A DNA stretch of 64,000 nucleotides from Acanthococcus lagerstroemiae. Taxonomy: Eukaryota > Arthropoda > Insecta > Hemiptera > Eriococcidae. A model generated the notes under the pieces. The model made no database searches, was not told where the DNA came from, and worked only from the letters and a program-made list of their open reading frames with translations. Location of the stretch: positions 2,146,321 through 2,210,320 of the forward strand of contig CM063109.1 of assembly GCA_031841125.1 (NCBI GenBank). Direction: 5' to 3'. Both the position numbers and the translations under genes were made by a program. Shown piece by piece: positions 1-61,639 of the stretch; the first letter of the stretch is position 1, and every line of letters starts with the position of its first letter.

Positions 1-1960
1 AAAAAAAACAACAAAAAAAACTGACCTTATAAGGCGTGAACGCAAGAAGAATCACGCAAGAAAAATGTAATTATAATCTTTAACACACAAGAAAACATAC
101 AAAAAAATCGCGCAATGCAATTCAGAGCGAAATACCACAACAAACTCACATAATACGAGTACAGTACAGAATAGTTGCATCGCGAAAATACAGTAGATAC
201 AAGAAACCGAACTAAGGCACGAAAATGCGTAAACGAAATTTTTGCGCAGCGCGGATGTTTCACTTACGGTCACAAAGACAGGACTGATGACTGAAGTGGT
301 ACGTCGTAAGGGGGGAACGTAAAAGCGTGCGACATGAAGTTAATCAGTTATCACGAATAAACGTGAAAATGTTATGTATCCAATACCCATACACAGATAC
401 TCGTACACATACGTATGTATGTGTTTTACACACTACACAGGTGAGACACATCATCAGTATACGCATGGCCGATTACAACTAACAGGCTGGAGCACGCAGA
501 GCAGCCATGTCTTTTTTGTCCTTCTACATATTTTACATGTTATCTTAAACCTTCACGATATCAAAAAACCTTATGGATCCTTCTAGATTTAATATTTTAC
601 TCATTTCAAATTTATTTCTCTTCATTTTTTTCACAAACGAAACCTCTGCCAAGCAAAATGCAAGAAAATGAATTTTTCCACGAGCGCGATGTTAATTTAC
701 ATTAATTCACGAAAGAAATATACTGTTTGCACGAAATATATAAATGACAAGCGCAGTAACAAGTACGAAACAGAAAAAGAAAGAGTTTGAAGAAAAAATT
801 AAACATCAGAACGCAATATAATTCACTTACACGAGAAAATAAAATACGCCCGAAATTTTAATACCGTCTACACACAATGAAAAAAAGAGACACGATATTA
901 CTGCGCCCGAAATAAAAAGTTTAAATTCTCGGCCTCCATCATACTCGCCACAAATTTACAACTGCGCACAAATTAATGTCAAAATCAAATTTTGGAGCAA
1001 TAAAAATCTATGAATCGATTCTCCCCCTCCTCAGGAGCCACAAATTTAGATTAAGAGCTAAATCGATATCAAAAACGAATTCGTTGAGTTCGAAACCCCT
1101 CGATGATCTCGATGAGGTCATTCGCATAAATAATAGGTCTAAAAATTCCTAATGTACTGTAATAAAGGGTAATTTTTACATGCTCACTCTTTTTTTGTTC
1201 TCTCAACCCGAGCCCTGACATCCGCCCTTTCCAGCATTACCTCAGAGCTCCCCTCTATGGCGTTTCTAGAGTACTTAAGAAAAAATTCTTAATGACCGTT
1301 TTTATAGAAAATTGGATCCCTCTTAAACTCATGGATCTTCTATCTCCACGAGTATGTACGTTATCCGCGATGACGTATAATTTTTGTGTTTAAACAACAT
1401 AATATACCGTATGCAAGTCATTTCGTGATATCAATTTTTAAACTCGTCATTCAAACTTTTTTTTTCGTGGCTTCACATTTCGTTCAATCACACTTTTTAT
1501 TTCGTGCTATTTAATACTTCCCATTTACATTATGTACTTACTACGTAGTACCTATACCTACTATGTACATAAACGTATGTAGCTACATACATGTGTACAC
1601 AGGCCTTCTGTGACGTTACCAATTCTAGGCGTATTCCGGCCTTTTATAGACGGCCATGGTACACGAACGCTTAAACCTCAACTGTTCCACAAATCAGTGC
1701 CTGTGGACACAATAAATGAAGGGTTCATTTAAAAACTACCAGTCAATTTTGAAATTTCAACATTGTGGACAGAGCGCTATATCTGCAGCCACTATGCTCC
1801 AACATACATACATAATATATACGTACGTATGTAATTGCGTGCTTAGGGATCGGCATGGCGTCGCGCCTTATACACATGTGCATACATATTTGTAGATACG
1901 TCGGATGGAAACTGTCTTGTAATTGTCTCGAATATTTCAACTCGATAAGTAATCCAGACC
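1..1960. other. upstream non-coding DNA, no gene seen
   Basis: This is AT-rich sequence with only short, low-complexity open frames on either strand. I found no splice-flanked coding block, RNA gene or mobile-element end. It lies 5' of the first visible leucokinin receptor exon, so a 5' UTR exon or promoter could be here, but nothing in the sequence marks one. Confidence 0.5.
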
Positions 1961-1984
1961 ATTTTTTATATTAAGCGCAGGTGT

Positions 1985-2370
1985 TGATGGTGAAATGCTC
2001 GAACATTATGCTTAAAATGCCCAACATTTGCTGAACATTTACTAACTGAATAAAAGCCCGGGCAATTATAATTGACGAGCATTTGCCTGAAATGCTCCAG
2101 CAAATGCTCAAGATCTGAGCATAACTCATTTCGAACTGAGTTACGTCACGACTCAGTAAGTTCAAAATTAAGAATAAACTCGCTCACTTTTCAAGAGTTA
2201 ACTCAATGTTGTACAAATATCAATAAGATGTTTGAAATGCTCCTGAACAAATGGTTGGAATTTCGAGAGCATTTGCTCCTCGAGCATTTCTAAACTCTGA
2301 GCATTTAAAATTTGAGTATTTCCTCGACAAATGGTTGAAATACCAAAGTATTTAAAAGTAGGCATTTTGC
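1985..2370. repeat. inverted/direct repeats of a GAGCATTTGC motif
   Basis: The octamer GAGCATTT or its complement AAATGCTC recurs about ten times in under 400 bp, in both orientations, often as GAGCATTTGC and GCAAATGCTC. A longer segment starting CAAATGGTTG occurs twice (near 2249 and 2330). A pair of ACTGAGTTACG / CGACTCAGT half-sites sits at about 2135-2158. The layout suggests a degenerate foldback or minisatellite-like element. No coding frame explains it. Confidence 0.55.
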
Positions 2371-5300
2371 TCGTAACCATTACAAGGCGCCGATCAAGAA
2401 TCTATATTTGTGAAAAGGAGAAGAAAAGGGAGGAAAAATTTTTAACGGGCGCAGGTAGCTTCAAAATTTCACAATTTCATTCACAGTCTGTCTGTATTGT
2501 TCGCGTATTCGAGATCTTGGACCACCGCGCGTCGCTTTGTGATCCTTGTCCCATGCCACGAAACCTGCATCACAGACATCAGCCTTGAGTGTACAATAAG
2601 GTACATAAAATCGATACATTTTTTCTTTGGGAGGCGAGCAAGATATTTGGAATTAAAAAGTACGATATGAAAAATTTCGCTAATGCCGAACACGATGCAG
2701 TGGACTAGTAGGGAATGAGGAAGAAAATGAAAAAGAAGAGAAAGCAGACATTAACTCGTACCAATATACTCAGAGTGGACGACATCGAGAAATATTTCAG
2801 ATAAGTCCACGAAAACATACGGAACTACTAATGGTCACAAACCCTAGCCCATAGACTCCGAAAAATTAAGAACAGTGTCAACAACTAGACTGGACCCAGC
2901 TTGCCACCGCATCAATAAACAGGACTCGCCTTCGATTACACTCAAACCATTCAAGACTTCCTGCTGAAAAGAGAATTTCCAACAATGCGTAACACGTGTT
3001 ACTCAAATCCAACGATTTAACACAACATATTAGTACACAGAATACAAAAAGTATCAAGACAACTGAAAAAAGACACTCTCCGAAAACATCATTATCGTCG
3101 TATTCCAACCAAAATTAAGAACCTAACTGAATCTTGAATGTATGGTACGTCCAAGTCAGAGGCACTGTAAACTTAGTCATAGATGTACGCATACGAGCAT
3201 AGCCAATGGAAGCGATGAAACCCACACGAATAAATATCAAACAATTTTTAATTATTGTAAACTCGTTATTTAAAACCTTATTCCGAATAACACGTTAGAG
3301 GTTACCTATTACAATAACTTCAACGATGGGTAGAAATGGAAATTTAACGTCAGGCTAGTTGCGAAGTACAACAATTCGAAACTTCTCTTTTATTTTCTTT
3401 CTTTCATAAATTAAACTCCTTTCACTCAATTTATAATGCTAGTGACCCAAATAGGTTTGGAGAAAAACTTTTTTCGTTCCTACTTATAAAATATTGAAGG
3501 AAAAAAATCGTCACCTCGCTAAATAAAAACCTGGCCCGCTAGAATTGAACGATATTTCACTTTAGTCGCCAGTTGCTTTTTTTCCTCATTTTATTCGTTT
3601 TCACGTTTACTTTAATAACTCCACTCTGCCTAAAATATTCGTTTAGCGGATAAATTTAAAAGCTTATCTCGACCGAGGCGGAGAGAGAAATGGTACGATT
3701 TTTTAAGTCTCTGAAATGGCAATCTCTTCTTTAGCTATCATTAGACCTACTACGAGTACACTTACCTGTATTATTTATCGAACTCAAAAGTTCAAACTCT
3801 CCTAGCAAAATCAGGTTTTCACAACGCGTAATTTCTGCCCACGATTCCAGAAACGAACTGCCCATCGCTTAGCATCTCGCCCACTTTTCGTCGATGAATG
3901 GATTAAAGTGAACACCCCAATCTCATAAACATTAATTGTCGCAAGGCGTTACTTTCCTCGTTTCGTCGTTCACTTTCATCACTCTTTACTCTTTGTTAGG
4001 ACGTTGAGGTTGGGTTCGCAAAAAATTGAAAAGTTTGCGGTTTAGAAAACCCACGAAACAGGATTAATTTCATCTTGCAGTAGCAACCACCGCACAAAAG
4101 AAAGATATCAGAAAGAAACATAGAAAAAAAGAGATCCTGATTTCACTTTAGTCGTCTAATTTACGCGAAGAAATTATTATTTTGCTGTTCCGGGATTTAA
4201 GAACTAATTAGTAAGACTATAATGCACTTTAACCGTACTTCGTTTTATGTCACCGAATTAAATTCACTTGTACAATTTCCTCTTGAACTCAGGCCCGTAG
4301 CTAACCACTTTTCCAGGGAGGAAGGTCACTTTTGTAGGAAGGGTAACATGGGGGCAAGTTTGTGAAAGAAGAAGCATACAAATATTTTAAGCCTTTCTGT
4401 TAGGGGTTTAAGGGCCACGCTCCCATGCCCCTCACCCCCTCGGACGTTGCGAGGCCTATGCCAATTAAAATAAATGAACGTCTCTCAACAAACTAAAAAC
4501 ACATCACTGTGCCTGGGACTTCCTAAAAATAAATAATTTTGTTTAAAAGAAATAATTTATAGAAAATTTCCGCTGAGCGTGTAATTCTGTTCAAAATACT
4601 TTCCACATTGAACTATACATATTAATCACACATAATGTGTCCCCGAGGCGGAATAAAATAATAATTTTCTCGCTCATGTCCGTGGTTGCGACTAAATTGA
4701 CGAAATACCAAATACGCTTTTCTGATTTTTTTTCTTTTCTTTTTCGTTTTCATATCTACTGACAGAAAGAGATGAAATTCATGATTATTTCTTACACGTC
4801 TGCTGATCAAGCGGTAATCACTGGTTATTGTTATACGGCGTGTATGGATCGCTAATTACTCAAAAATTGATTTAAATAAAAGAAAGAAAATGCTAATACA
4901 GCAATTCTATATTCGTACTTTGTTCCCTACGCAGCAGGAAAATCCAGGCGTAAAATACGGCAGATGGAAGCTTGTTTTACTTTCCAATCCATTTCTGAAA
5001 TTTTGTTTAACTTTCGAACTTTTGAAATTATATAATAACGCCGCGAAAATCGAGCCAAGTTTTTGGCATTTTAATCGAACACGGACCAACTATGGGTAAG
5101 TCATAAGTTGTTTTAAAATTATAAAAGCATGACATGATGCGTGTTCTTAAAAGTTCGCGTAGTACGTTAACTTGAACAGCTTCTCATCGCAGAATTAACG
5201 GGATTATTTTCGAATCATCGTCTAATATTTTGCGAATTAGAGCGACCTTTCAAATGATTTTGTTGAAACGTATGTGTAAGACAAAAAATTTGAAGCAGTG

Positions 5301-5560
5301 ACGCCCAACGCCTACCCCTCGAGAACTTTCCATACTATTGTTAAAAATATTTGTATAAATTTAGAAACACGCAGACCTAAAGACTCGTTTTTCGCATTTA
5401 TATTGCTGACCGCAAAGAATGGCGAAAATTATGTATAATATAATACCGGTCGGTACGCAAAACCATCGTGCAGCTCACCCAGACGAACGTCGAAACTTTC
5501 AATAAATTCGCCGAACACCGATATTCTATGTAGAATGCCCGCAAGTCCGTTCATCATCCA
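2371..5560. other. non-coding DNA, no gene seen
   Basis: AT-rich sequence with no convincing gene. At about 4290-4465 there is a purine-rich stretch followed by a run of C-rich text (CCACGCTCCCATGCCCC), which resembles an old dispersed repeat, but I could not define its ends. An ATG-G/GTAAGT junction at about 5091-5098 looks like a donor site; it is discussed under rejected items. Confidence 0.4.
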
Positions 5561-5585
5561 GAGAGAGAGAGAGAGAGAGAGAGAG
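5561..5585. repeat. (GA)n microsatellite
   Basis: An uninterrupted dinucleotide run of about 12 GA units. It stands alone in non-coding DNA. Confidence 0.95.
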
Positions 5586-7465
5586 CCACCTGTCCATATC
5601 TTTTAGCTCGGCACGTGCCCTGTCGCTGCGCCAAGAACTAATGAACATTCGAGAACTTGGCGGATCCTCGAAATTATTAATTAACACGTAAAGTAAGGCA
5701 GTTTCCGACGCGGCTAAATTAGCACAGTAATCTGATGGGCTAACTAAACGCGGCATCGCAACAACCGCGGATAATTAATTGCACCTAACGGAGAATCGCC
5801 TATTACTTGTAATTTGTTTATAGGTAGGTACCTAGCTACCTACCGTACAAAGTTCTTAAGTCGATGGCCTTTAGAGTTGACGCTCATATTCGTGTTATTA
5901 GAGTATGAGTTATAGGTAGTAGAACAAAGTTTGTCTGTAACGTACTCAGGTTCGGCGATTAAAGAAATACCGCAAGGCCTGAGGCTGGCGAACACTCAAC
6001 TGATGAGGTTTGTACAGCGGATGTAAAAAAGTTCTACGCAACCATTTTGGAGAAAAAGGATGCTTGAATAATTTTTGTCAGCAAATTTCTAGTCCTAACG
6101 AGTCTTGGCGTACTTTTGAAGTGTTATCAAGTTCTTACAGAACTAAAAACTAAACACAGAATCACTGAATTTTAGCACAGTCTGAACGAGTTAAAACCTT
6201 CAAACTGACTCTTTCTCCATACACACCGAATCGAATCAGCAGTCTGACTCAGGACGTTTTTCTTGAGGCAAATAAAAACAAAAATAGTTAGTTTAATACC
6301 AACAGGGATACAAAGTTATTCCTGTTTCCTTCAGTGATTACGTTTTCTGTTGATACCTCATCCACTCAAATATGATTTCCGACATTTGTCAAAGGTTTCT
6401 AATCTATTTTACCGTTTGACCGCTGGATTTATGTCAAAAAACCTACTTGGCGAACCGACAATTAAATTATTTGAAAATGAAATTCTATAAGTACGTCGAA
6501 CACAAAATGAAACTTAATTTTAATTTTAAACGATTGATTACGTACGGTCGAAAAACAGACGAGGGAAAATGTAAGTACCGTTACCATCGACAGTAAAGTA
6601 AATTAACTTTCCAAATTCCATCATTATTTACCTGAAGTGCATCTGTAGACCTGAACTCCAACTCCAAGGTCTACGAGTTCACCTCCTCACAGACGAAACT
6701 TAAGGAGTTGATTTTTGTTTATTTGCATGGTACTTGAACTTACGCGTACGCCTAAAAACTTAAAACTCAATCTAATTTATTGGAGACTTTCCCACTTACT
6801 GATTTGAAATATAATATTAATGATTACGGCTAGCGTCCTAAGACTGCCGTTGCGACGGTGATAAGAATGGGCCAATGAGAGCGAGTGAAATGAGTGCGGT
6901 GCCGTTTTCAACTAGAGAATGCCTATATGCTACCGGCAATTAAGTTAGAGACGAATGAAATATAATATAATGGGTCACTATTGATCTTATTGTGCAGGCT
7001 CATCATACCTAATTACCTACAAACAGTATCTTGTGTCGGGCGAGGGAGGGAAGAATTGTGGCAGAGAAGGGGGTAACAATTGGTACTTTTTGTTATGTCG
7101 AGGTACAATGAACATTTTTTCAAGGAACAAGGAGGAAATGCTTTCATTCGTCTCTACCTGGTACGGGTTGATAACTGTGAATACAAAAACAGTCCCAATA
7201 TCTCTGCGGCTATACTCGCGTACGTATACATCAGATATTCCAAAATTATCGTTAGACTAGTAACTCTATTCTGTAGCCTAAGAATTACCGATCAGAAATT
7301 TAACTTTTACGGGGGAAATATTAAATACCACGCAAAAAAAGTTTGTTTGAATGCGAAGCAGAAGCCCGATAAAAAAGGAGATCGCAGCAAGATTTCAATT
7401 GAACGTCAGGCGCTTGCACGTTATTTCAAGTTCAATGAATGCAATATTACCTCTGGTAAAAGATC
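5586..7465. other. non-coding DNA, no gene seen
   Basis: No recognisable coding exon or RNA gene. An open frame at 7080-7469 (129 codons) has no recognisable domain and overlaps the start of a minisatellite, so I do not call it. A short TAGGTACCTAGCTACC-type run sits near 5820. Confidence 0.4.
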
Positions 7466-7469
7466 TTGA

Positions 7470-7670
7470 GACAACAGAGTGACAAAATACACCACGACAT
7501 TGAGTACCAATAGTGACAACCGAGTGACAAAATCCACCAGAAAAATGAGTACCAATAGAGTGACAACCGAGTGACGAAAGGGCAGTAGAAAACCAGACAA
7601 CCAAATGACAAACTGTTTCCCTCCAGAGCTTTTAGAGGAGATTCGCAAGAGGTGACAACAGAGTGACGAA
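7470..7670. repeat. 46-47 bp minisatellite, GAGTGACAAA core
   Basis: Three adjacent, imperfect copies of a unit of about 46 bp begin near 7470, 7516 and 7563. Each starts GACAAC(A/C)GAGTGAC. A further GACAACAGAGTGACGAAA copy appears at about 7655. On the reverse strand this produces repeated His-Ser-Val-Val-Thr peptides, so the open frames there are by-products of the repeat. The layout (a short motif repeated at fixed spacing) resembles the subterminal arrays of the two foldback transposons at about 17-18.5 kb and 37.3-38.4 kb, but I could not find a matching second end here. Confidence 0.7.
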
Positions 7671-8188
7671 ATTCCTCAACGGGTAGGTATGCGGATACGA
7701 CTGCAGCTACTTGAAGTTTCACCAGCGACAAAACAAATTCCATTGGGACAATAACGGAAACGTGGTCGTCCCGCAAAAGCCAAAAGAGCACTTTTGACTC
7801 AATAAATATTCCTTTATTCTTGCTTTCGATATTATTTTTTCATTTTTTATTTCGCGTTACTTTCCTGTATTACCGCGTTTATATTTTTCTTCTGCGGTTC
7901 ACCTAAATTACACGTCCTAAATTTCAACTATTGTCCCTTCAATTAATTAATTTATAATATAGTGCAGCGCTTTCGATTCGCTGAAAAATTGTATATCTTT
8001 CGCGTGTTTATCTATTTTCCTTTGCGTGCCGATAAATGCATGCCTGTTTTTTGTCCTTAATCACAAACGAAAAAAATATGAAGGAAAAGAAATAATGGTT
8101 GAAAGGCAATACTTGAAATAAACTAACCAACGCGCGAATATATTTTTAGAGTGTAATTTCAATTTTAATCAATTTCTCCATGTTTTAG
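7671..8188. other. sequence upstream of the first visible Lkr exon
   Basis: AT-rich sequence with no coding block. The last 25 bases form a pyrimidine-rich acceptor ending TTTTAG at 8188. This shows that the exon starting at 8189 is spliced to something further upstream, in this window or beyond it. Confidence 0.5.
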
Positions 8189-55975
<47,787 letters not shown>

Positions 55976-56322
55976 ATAAGGGTAAAATTTGAAGTTTTCT
56001 ATTCCGTGATTTTAAAAATTGTACGCGTAAATTTGCAACAACGTGGAACCTTATTTGTTCGAATTTTGTCATAGATGTCATCGTACTTTTTTACTTTATA
56101 TATTAATTTTTGTTCCTCGATGGTCTCAAACGGTGGTTTATACCTTAACAATCTCCATTCGAGTTTAACCGAATTCTTCTATTATATTTACTTGTATTCA
56201 TTTTTCGCTGTTCGTGTTTCTTTTGTTCATTTCTCATTTTCGTATTCACCGTACCTACTCGTATGATGGTATGTAAGAGATTTATTCGATTTCGAATGAA
56301 CTCGTACATTTCATTTATTGTA

Positions 56323-56328
56323 ATTAAA
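56323..56328 (+). other. candidate polyadenylation signal (ATTAAA) for Lkr
   Basis: The first canonical-type hexamer after the stop codon, about 350 bp downstream. It is followed by a T-rich stretch with GT (TGTACGTTTTTTGTT at about 56358-56372), as expected downstream of a cleavage site. A later AATAAA occurs near 57196. Which one is used cannot be told from sequence. Confidence 0.35.
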
Positions 56329-56379
56329 ATTTAATTTACTTTGACTTTAGCGCCAATTCTGTACGTTTTTTGTTACCTT

Positions 56380-59300
56380 ACATGAAAAGTATAATACATC
56401 TCGAGTTAACCCCATATCTGTGAACAAACACAGGTCATTATTATAACACCAACGTGTTTTCAGGTTAATTGCACATAAAATATCCATAAATTACTGGCAG
56501 AACATAAGAGATATTATGAAGAAAGAGTACGAGCTTCGAAAGCATTACACATACGTCACTAGGTGAACAGAGGTAGTAAATTACCAGATGGCGGAGCTAG
56601 AATTTTGTTCCAGGAGGTGGGGAGGCAGAATTTCGAACAAACATTCAGGTAAATAATAATAATCGACTGTGTACCGAAGAGTCTCGGGTAAATTTTTCAT
56701 ACACCGTAATATCGAGAGTAAGCTTAACAATGTCAAGTCGACTAAAAAACCCAGAGTCCCCAGGATGCTCCGTTAATAGTTATACAAATATACAGTAGAG
56801 AGTAGACTTTCGATTATCAGCTACAGAATTACTTCGATAAAAGTACAATGAAGATTGTGTACCGCATAGATAAACGTGCTAAAACCATAGGAGCCACCCG
56901 CCGCACAAGACACGACTATAGCTTGACGGCCTAATACTGAGCAGTCGATGAAAATACAGTATTGGTACACAGTACAATAGAATGTACTAATTTTCCAAGG
57001 ATAATTCGCCTTGTTGGCAGAGCGGGTAACTCAGCAAGGGTGGGCTGCAAAATTTATGGTAGATACTCCGCTGGGTGGATAAACCGGACGGCGGATAATC
57101 GGAAGTCTACGTTCTCATTAATATTGCTTTGATCATTTCCAAAATTAGAATGAATCTTTCTTTCACATTTGGAAAAACAAATCATATATTTGTAAAAATA
57201 AAACCGTTGTTCGAATGATATCAATTGTCAAAAATGGTCATGTTGCATCCGTAGAGGAAGCGAAAAAGGTTTCTGGGACAGTCGCTACCTCTACACTCTC
57301 TGACAACTAACGTCAAATATGTATCTACTTTCCCCATGAAGAAAGTCATGGTTGTGCGGCCAGCGGTTCCACTGCCACAACACTATCTACTAACGCACAC
57401 TTGTTTGAAATATATGCTGCGTGGTCGTTTGAAATTTTAGTGACTGTAAACATGGCAATGACCGCCAATCTCATTGTCACAGAGTATTTTAGCAGTGCCC
57501 AGCTCACATATGGCCAGCTCCCGAGCACATAATATGTTAACAATGTGGACACCGATTACTTTCAACCCACTGTTTTACTGGCGTTTGACCTACAAGCAAC
57601 GTGTGGAATATTTGAGCAAAAATATTAAAATTTTTTCGAATCGATTTCAATTTTAAATTTGAGGTTATAAATGTAACCTAAAGAAAGTACTCAACCACCA
57701 TACAAAGACGCTGATTTAGATCGCGGGCCCATGTTGACCAGCGTCCATTATAGGACATCGGCGATAAAAGCGATGGTTAGCTGAATTTGTCAAATGAGAG
57801 TAGAAGCGGACTGTGGAAGGAATAAGGTATGTCCATTAGGTAGCAATACCTACTTAAAAAAGATGTAAATAATATGCATTTCGGAGAACGCAGGGGCGGA
57901 GAAGGGAGAAAAATGATTCATGTAATGGTTCATGAACCTTTCTTGCCGGTTCCCATTCATGTCACACATTTTCTTTATGAAATCAAAACAGAATTCGAAC
58001 ACAGAAATACTTCGAATGAGTTTTGATACTTCGTGAATATTTTACAGCAAAAAGTTATGCATTTTACACGCATTTATCCACACGAGACTTTGGCGCCCCT
58101 GAACCACTTACCAATAAATTTTTCTTTTCCCAAAATCCTTCAAAATACATTATTTTTATCCGACAGAGCAAGAATTCCCGGGGTAAGACCTTTAAAAAGT
58201 CGACTTTCCGCGCGTTATCAGGAATATCGGTACCCGAGATAAAAATTTATTAAAAAGGAAAAAGGGACGTGTCTACTCACATTCAGTGCTAAACCGATAC
58301 CCGAATGCGTACTATACACATATAACCGGCTTCGCGCATGGGGATTTAAACTTAAGAGTTTCAAGTGTTGGCAGCCCTGCGTACATGAGAGTGATCACGT
58401 ATGATTTATCGTAAGCGTGTAGCAAACTTCACCTATCATTAAGTCGATTAGAAATTCACTTTCAAAGAAAATTTGCCCTAAATTTAACCACATCATCACC
58501 AATAAACTGAATTATAATCAGTTCTATTGGCAGAGTAATTTTTATCCGGTTTTTTACCCTCCTGAAGATAGCAGTGTTTCTATTTTAAAGTACACATAAT
58601 TACTCATTCATTTTCACCCGCGCAGGTGATTTTGCAGCGCACTCTAGTGCAAGTTTAAATCCCAGGTCGTTTGAACTTTTTTAGTTTTTCAAATTTAAAA
58701 ATAATTATACTGAGGAAAAATGACAAAAAGTGACTTTTTTTTGGGGGGGATGACTTTTGGGGGGAAATGACATCCCCATCCTGCAATTACTCAACAATCT
58801 ATACTAAGTTAAAACCCCAGATGCCAACCAAGCCCCCTCTCCTGTGGCTCTGGCAGGGCCTGTAAGTCTATTTACGGCAGTTCCCGCAGTTGGTCGTGTT
58901 TCACATCAGTAATCAGAGTCGATAATACCATTAGATGATTCAAAGAAGGGATAAAATGAATTTCCATACAATATTTTTTGCACAATATGTTTGATACGTA
59001 GCATATTTTTTATCTGAGTGCGTGGTTGCAGCAGAGGGAAACTATCAGAAACGAATTTCGAAATCTGAATCAGTTGATACGTTCCACTACCTACTCACAG
59101 TCAAATACCAAACTCAACCATTTCATACGTTTCGCTTTTCCAACCGTATTCAAAAATTGTTTTCGAAGTAATTTTCCAGACCATTGAGTACCGCCGGAAA
59201 AATGCAACGCAAGCGCAAAGAAACGCCGATGAAATTAATTGTACTCGACGTAATTCGTGAATCTCGTCGGTCACGTTTCACGAAAGCTGAAAAATAGAGA

Positions 59301-61639
59301 TAAGGGCCGATTTCAAAAAATAACGACATTACACCTGTTGCTCGTAGGGTTGTCACTTTATTCTTGTGGGCACATTATTCTGAGAGAGTGCGCTGCCATT
59401 AACCGTTTGGTTAGAAGAGCTAACACAATTAATACTTATCTTTAAATTAACGTAGGTATAATTTGAATTATGAAATCAGATTCTCGAGTACATGAAAAAA
59501 TCAACATTCAACGGGCTAAAGTCTTGCAAATTAAAAATAAACAACTACCTACTATTACTCTGAAATGAGGACTGGATAGCGAGCGAGATTAAGCAAGGAT
59601 ATTTTTTGCAAAATAATACAGGTGGATACTTGCTGCTTGCTCACCATATCAAAGAACAGGCTTGTTTATTATTCTTTTTGAAGATTTAAGTTGTGTAAAA
59701 AGGGACCGTAACAGTTGAACCATGTTTTCAAGTTCGAGAACGCAACAACTAGAAAAGTATGAAAACACGTAGTAAATTAATCCATCTACGGACAGTTACA
59801 CTTGATCTAAGTCTTCGTTACTTGTTATTGTTTTGTACTGTGTAATTTCTTTAGCAACTCGAGTTGGTAAATGACAAATGCCTTTCAACATGTATACATT
59901 ATACATTTCATTGCTCACCGTCACTGTTAAAAGAATTGAGGCCATGGCCTGCAAATCCTCAGGTGCAAATGGGCGCTCGCACATAACTCGAATTACTAGT
60001 CAGGTGCATTGTGCCTGATTGGAAATTCCCTATAATGACTAGTTTCTTCTTTAAATAACGAAGAAGAAGAAGAAAAAAAAAGAACTCGTCCACTCGAAAA
60101 TTCTTCTCCTTCCCCCGTCAATGGTTCCCACATTTCGCGGAATCATGAAATTTTTGAGTTTGCACCAAACTGGAAAATGAAAAAGCGCTGGCTATGATTG
60201 GTGGATTTCCCTAAAGCGATAGTATAACCATATTTTGAAAATAATGAATTTCTATTCAGGACTGAAGACAGACTTCAAATAATAGTTCACATAAGAAACA
60301 CGTTCAGTAAGTATGTTAATTATAAAATAGCTGTTCACAAAAATATACAGAGAAAGCTATTCGCGTAAAACATATTTAATAACCTTTATATTCATTCACT
60401 TGATATTCCCAATAATCGTTTGTAATTTCAAAACGTCGGTTGTTCTTTTCTTGAAAATGGTAATATGGAACAACTCGCGAGAGATACTTTTTCAAATGTT
60501 CCTCTATAAAAATGTCAATTTCTTGGGGAAGTTGTAAAGTACTATATTGGCAATTTACGTAACGTTGGCTACGCTGATTTTCTACGTAGGCAGGTTACAC
60601 AGAAATTATGAAACTTATTGTTCCCTCGCAACATGATTGCTATACTCCAACTACTAGAACCTGACACACGCTATTCCTTTTCGAAAGAAAAATCAACTGA
60701 TGCGGACATGAAGTAGAATAAGTTTTTAACCATTATGTACGTATTTTCGTTTTTGTTTTTTTTTTTCTGTTTTGTTTTACAAAAAAATTCATAGTTGAAA
60801 ACAAAAAATCAAGCAAAATAATCAAAAAGCGGAATAAATGAATTGGTGAACAACACTAAAAAAACTGAAAAGAATGACTCAATATTCATTCTACGATCAT
60901 AGAAGGTATAGGTCCGATATTTACCATATTCTACGATAATACAAGAGAATGAATATCGAATATTTCATTTAAAGTCCTAAAAGAAATCCCGACTAAATTT
61001 GTTGAAGTTATAGCTTGCAATTCGCAATGGTTAAAACGAGGATCCTCGAGAAATTGGAGGAATATAGATCCCGAGATGTCTGACTTTGAATACAGAGAAT
61101 AATTTAAAATGTTAAGAGGGATTTCATGCATTAAAGAAATAAATTTTCAGCAATCTGCTTGCTATATCTACAGCTGACTGGACAATCGGCAAGAAGAACT
61201 TCTTTAGGCACCAACTGACAACTTATTTTTTTTAGAAAATGTCGAACGTAGATATAAGTCTACTGAATAATCCTTATGAGAAAAATCATAGTTAAAAACA
61301 AGAAACGATACCAAATAACTACGGCACAAACGTCTGGCGCCATCTGTGTTGGAGCAACAAAATAAAATAAACCAGAAAAACGCTCGCTATAGGCGCACGA
61401 GAGTAACTTTTCAACAGGAACAAAGCCTGACTTTAGTAAAGCTGAAGTAGAACAGAGGGTGCAACATGACCTTCGAAAGTGGGGAGCTGAAGATAAAGTG
61501 CGACGAAGAATATTCTGACAAACAAATTAATTCTTAGAATACCATGGAACGTGAAATTGTAGTTAATTCCTATCGGCGCGACGTCGAAAACTGGAGTCTT
61601 CCGAGGACTTTCAAGAATAGCATTATGAGTTAATTAATG
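56380..61639. other. downstream of Lkr: no gene seen
   Basis: AT-rich sequence with only short chance frames. No splice-flanked coding block, RNA gene or complete element was recognised. A G-rich GGGGGG patch at about 58742-58765 flanked by CATCCCCATCC resembles an old dispersed repeat. Confidence 0.45.

Noticed and set aside
5087..5098. ATGG/GTAAGT junction that could be a first coding exon of the receptor
   Set aside because: The ATG leaves one extra base, so joining it to exon A at 8189 puts the receptor out of frame. It could only be a coincidental donor or a non-coding exon.
7395..7791. Reverse-strand frames with repeated His-Ser-Val-Val-Thr
   Set aside because: They arise from the 46-47 bp minisatellite and have no other protein-like feature.
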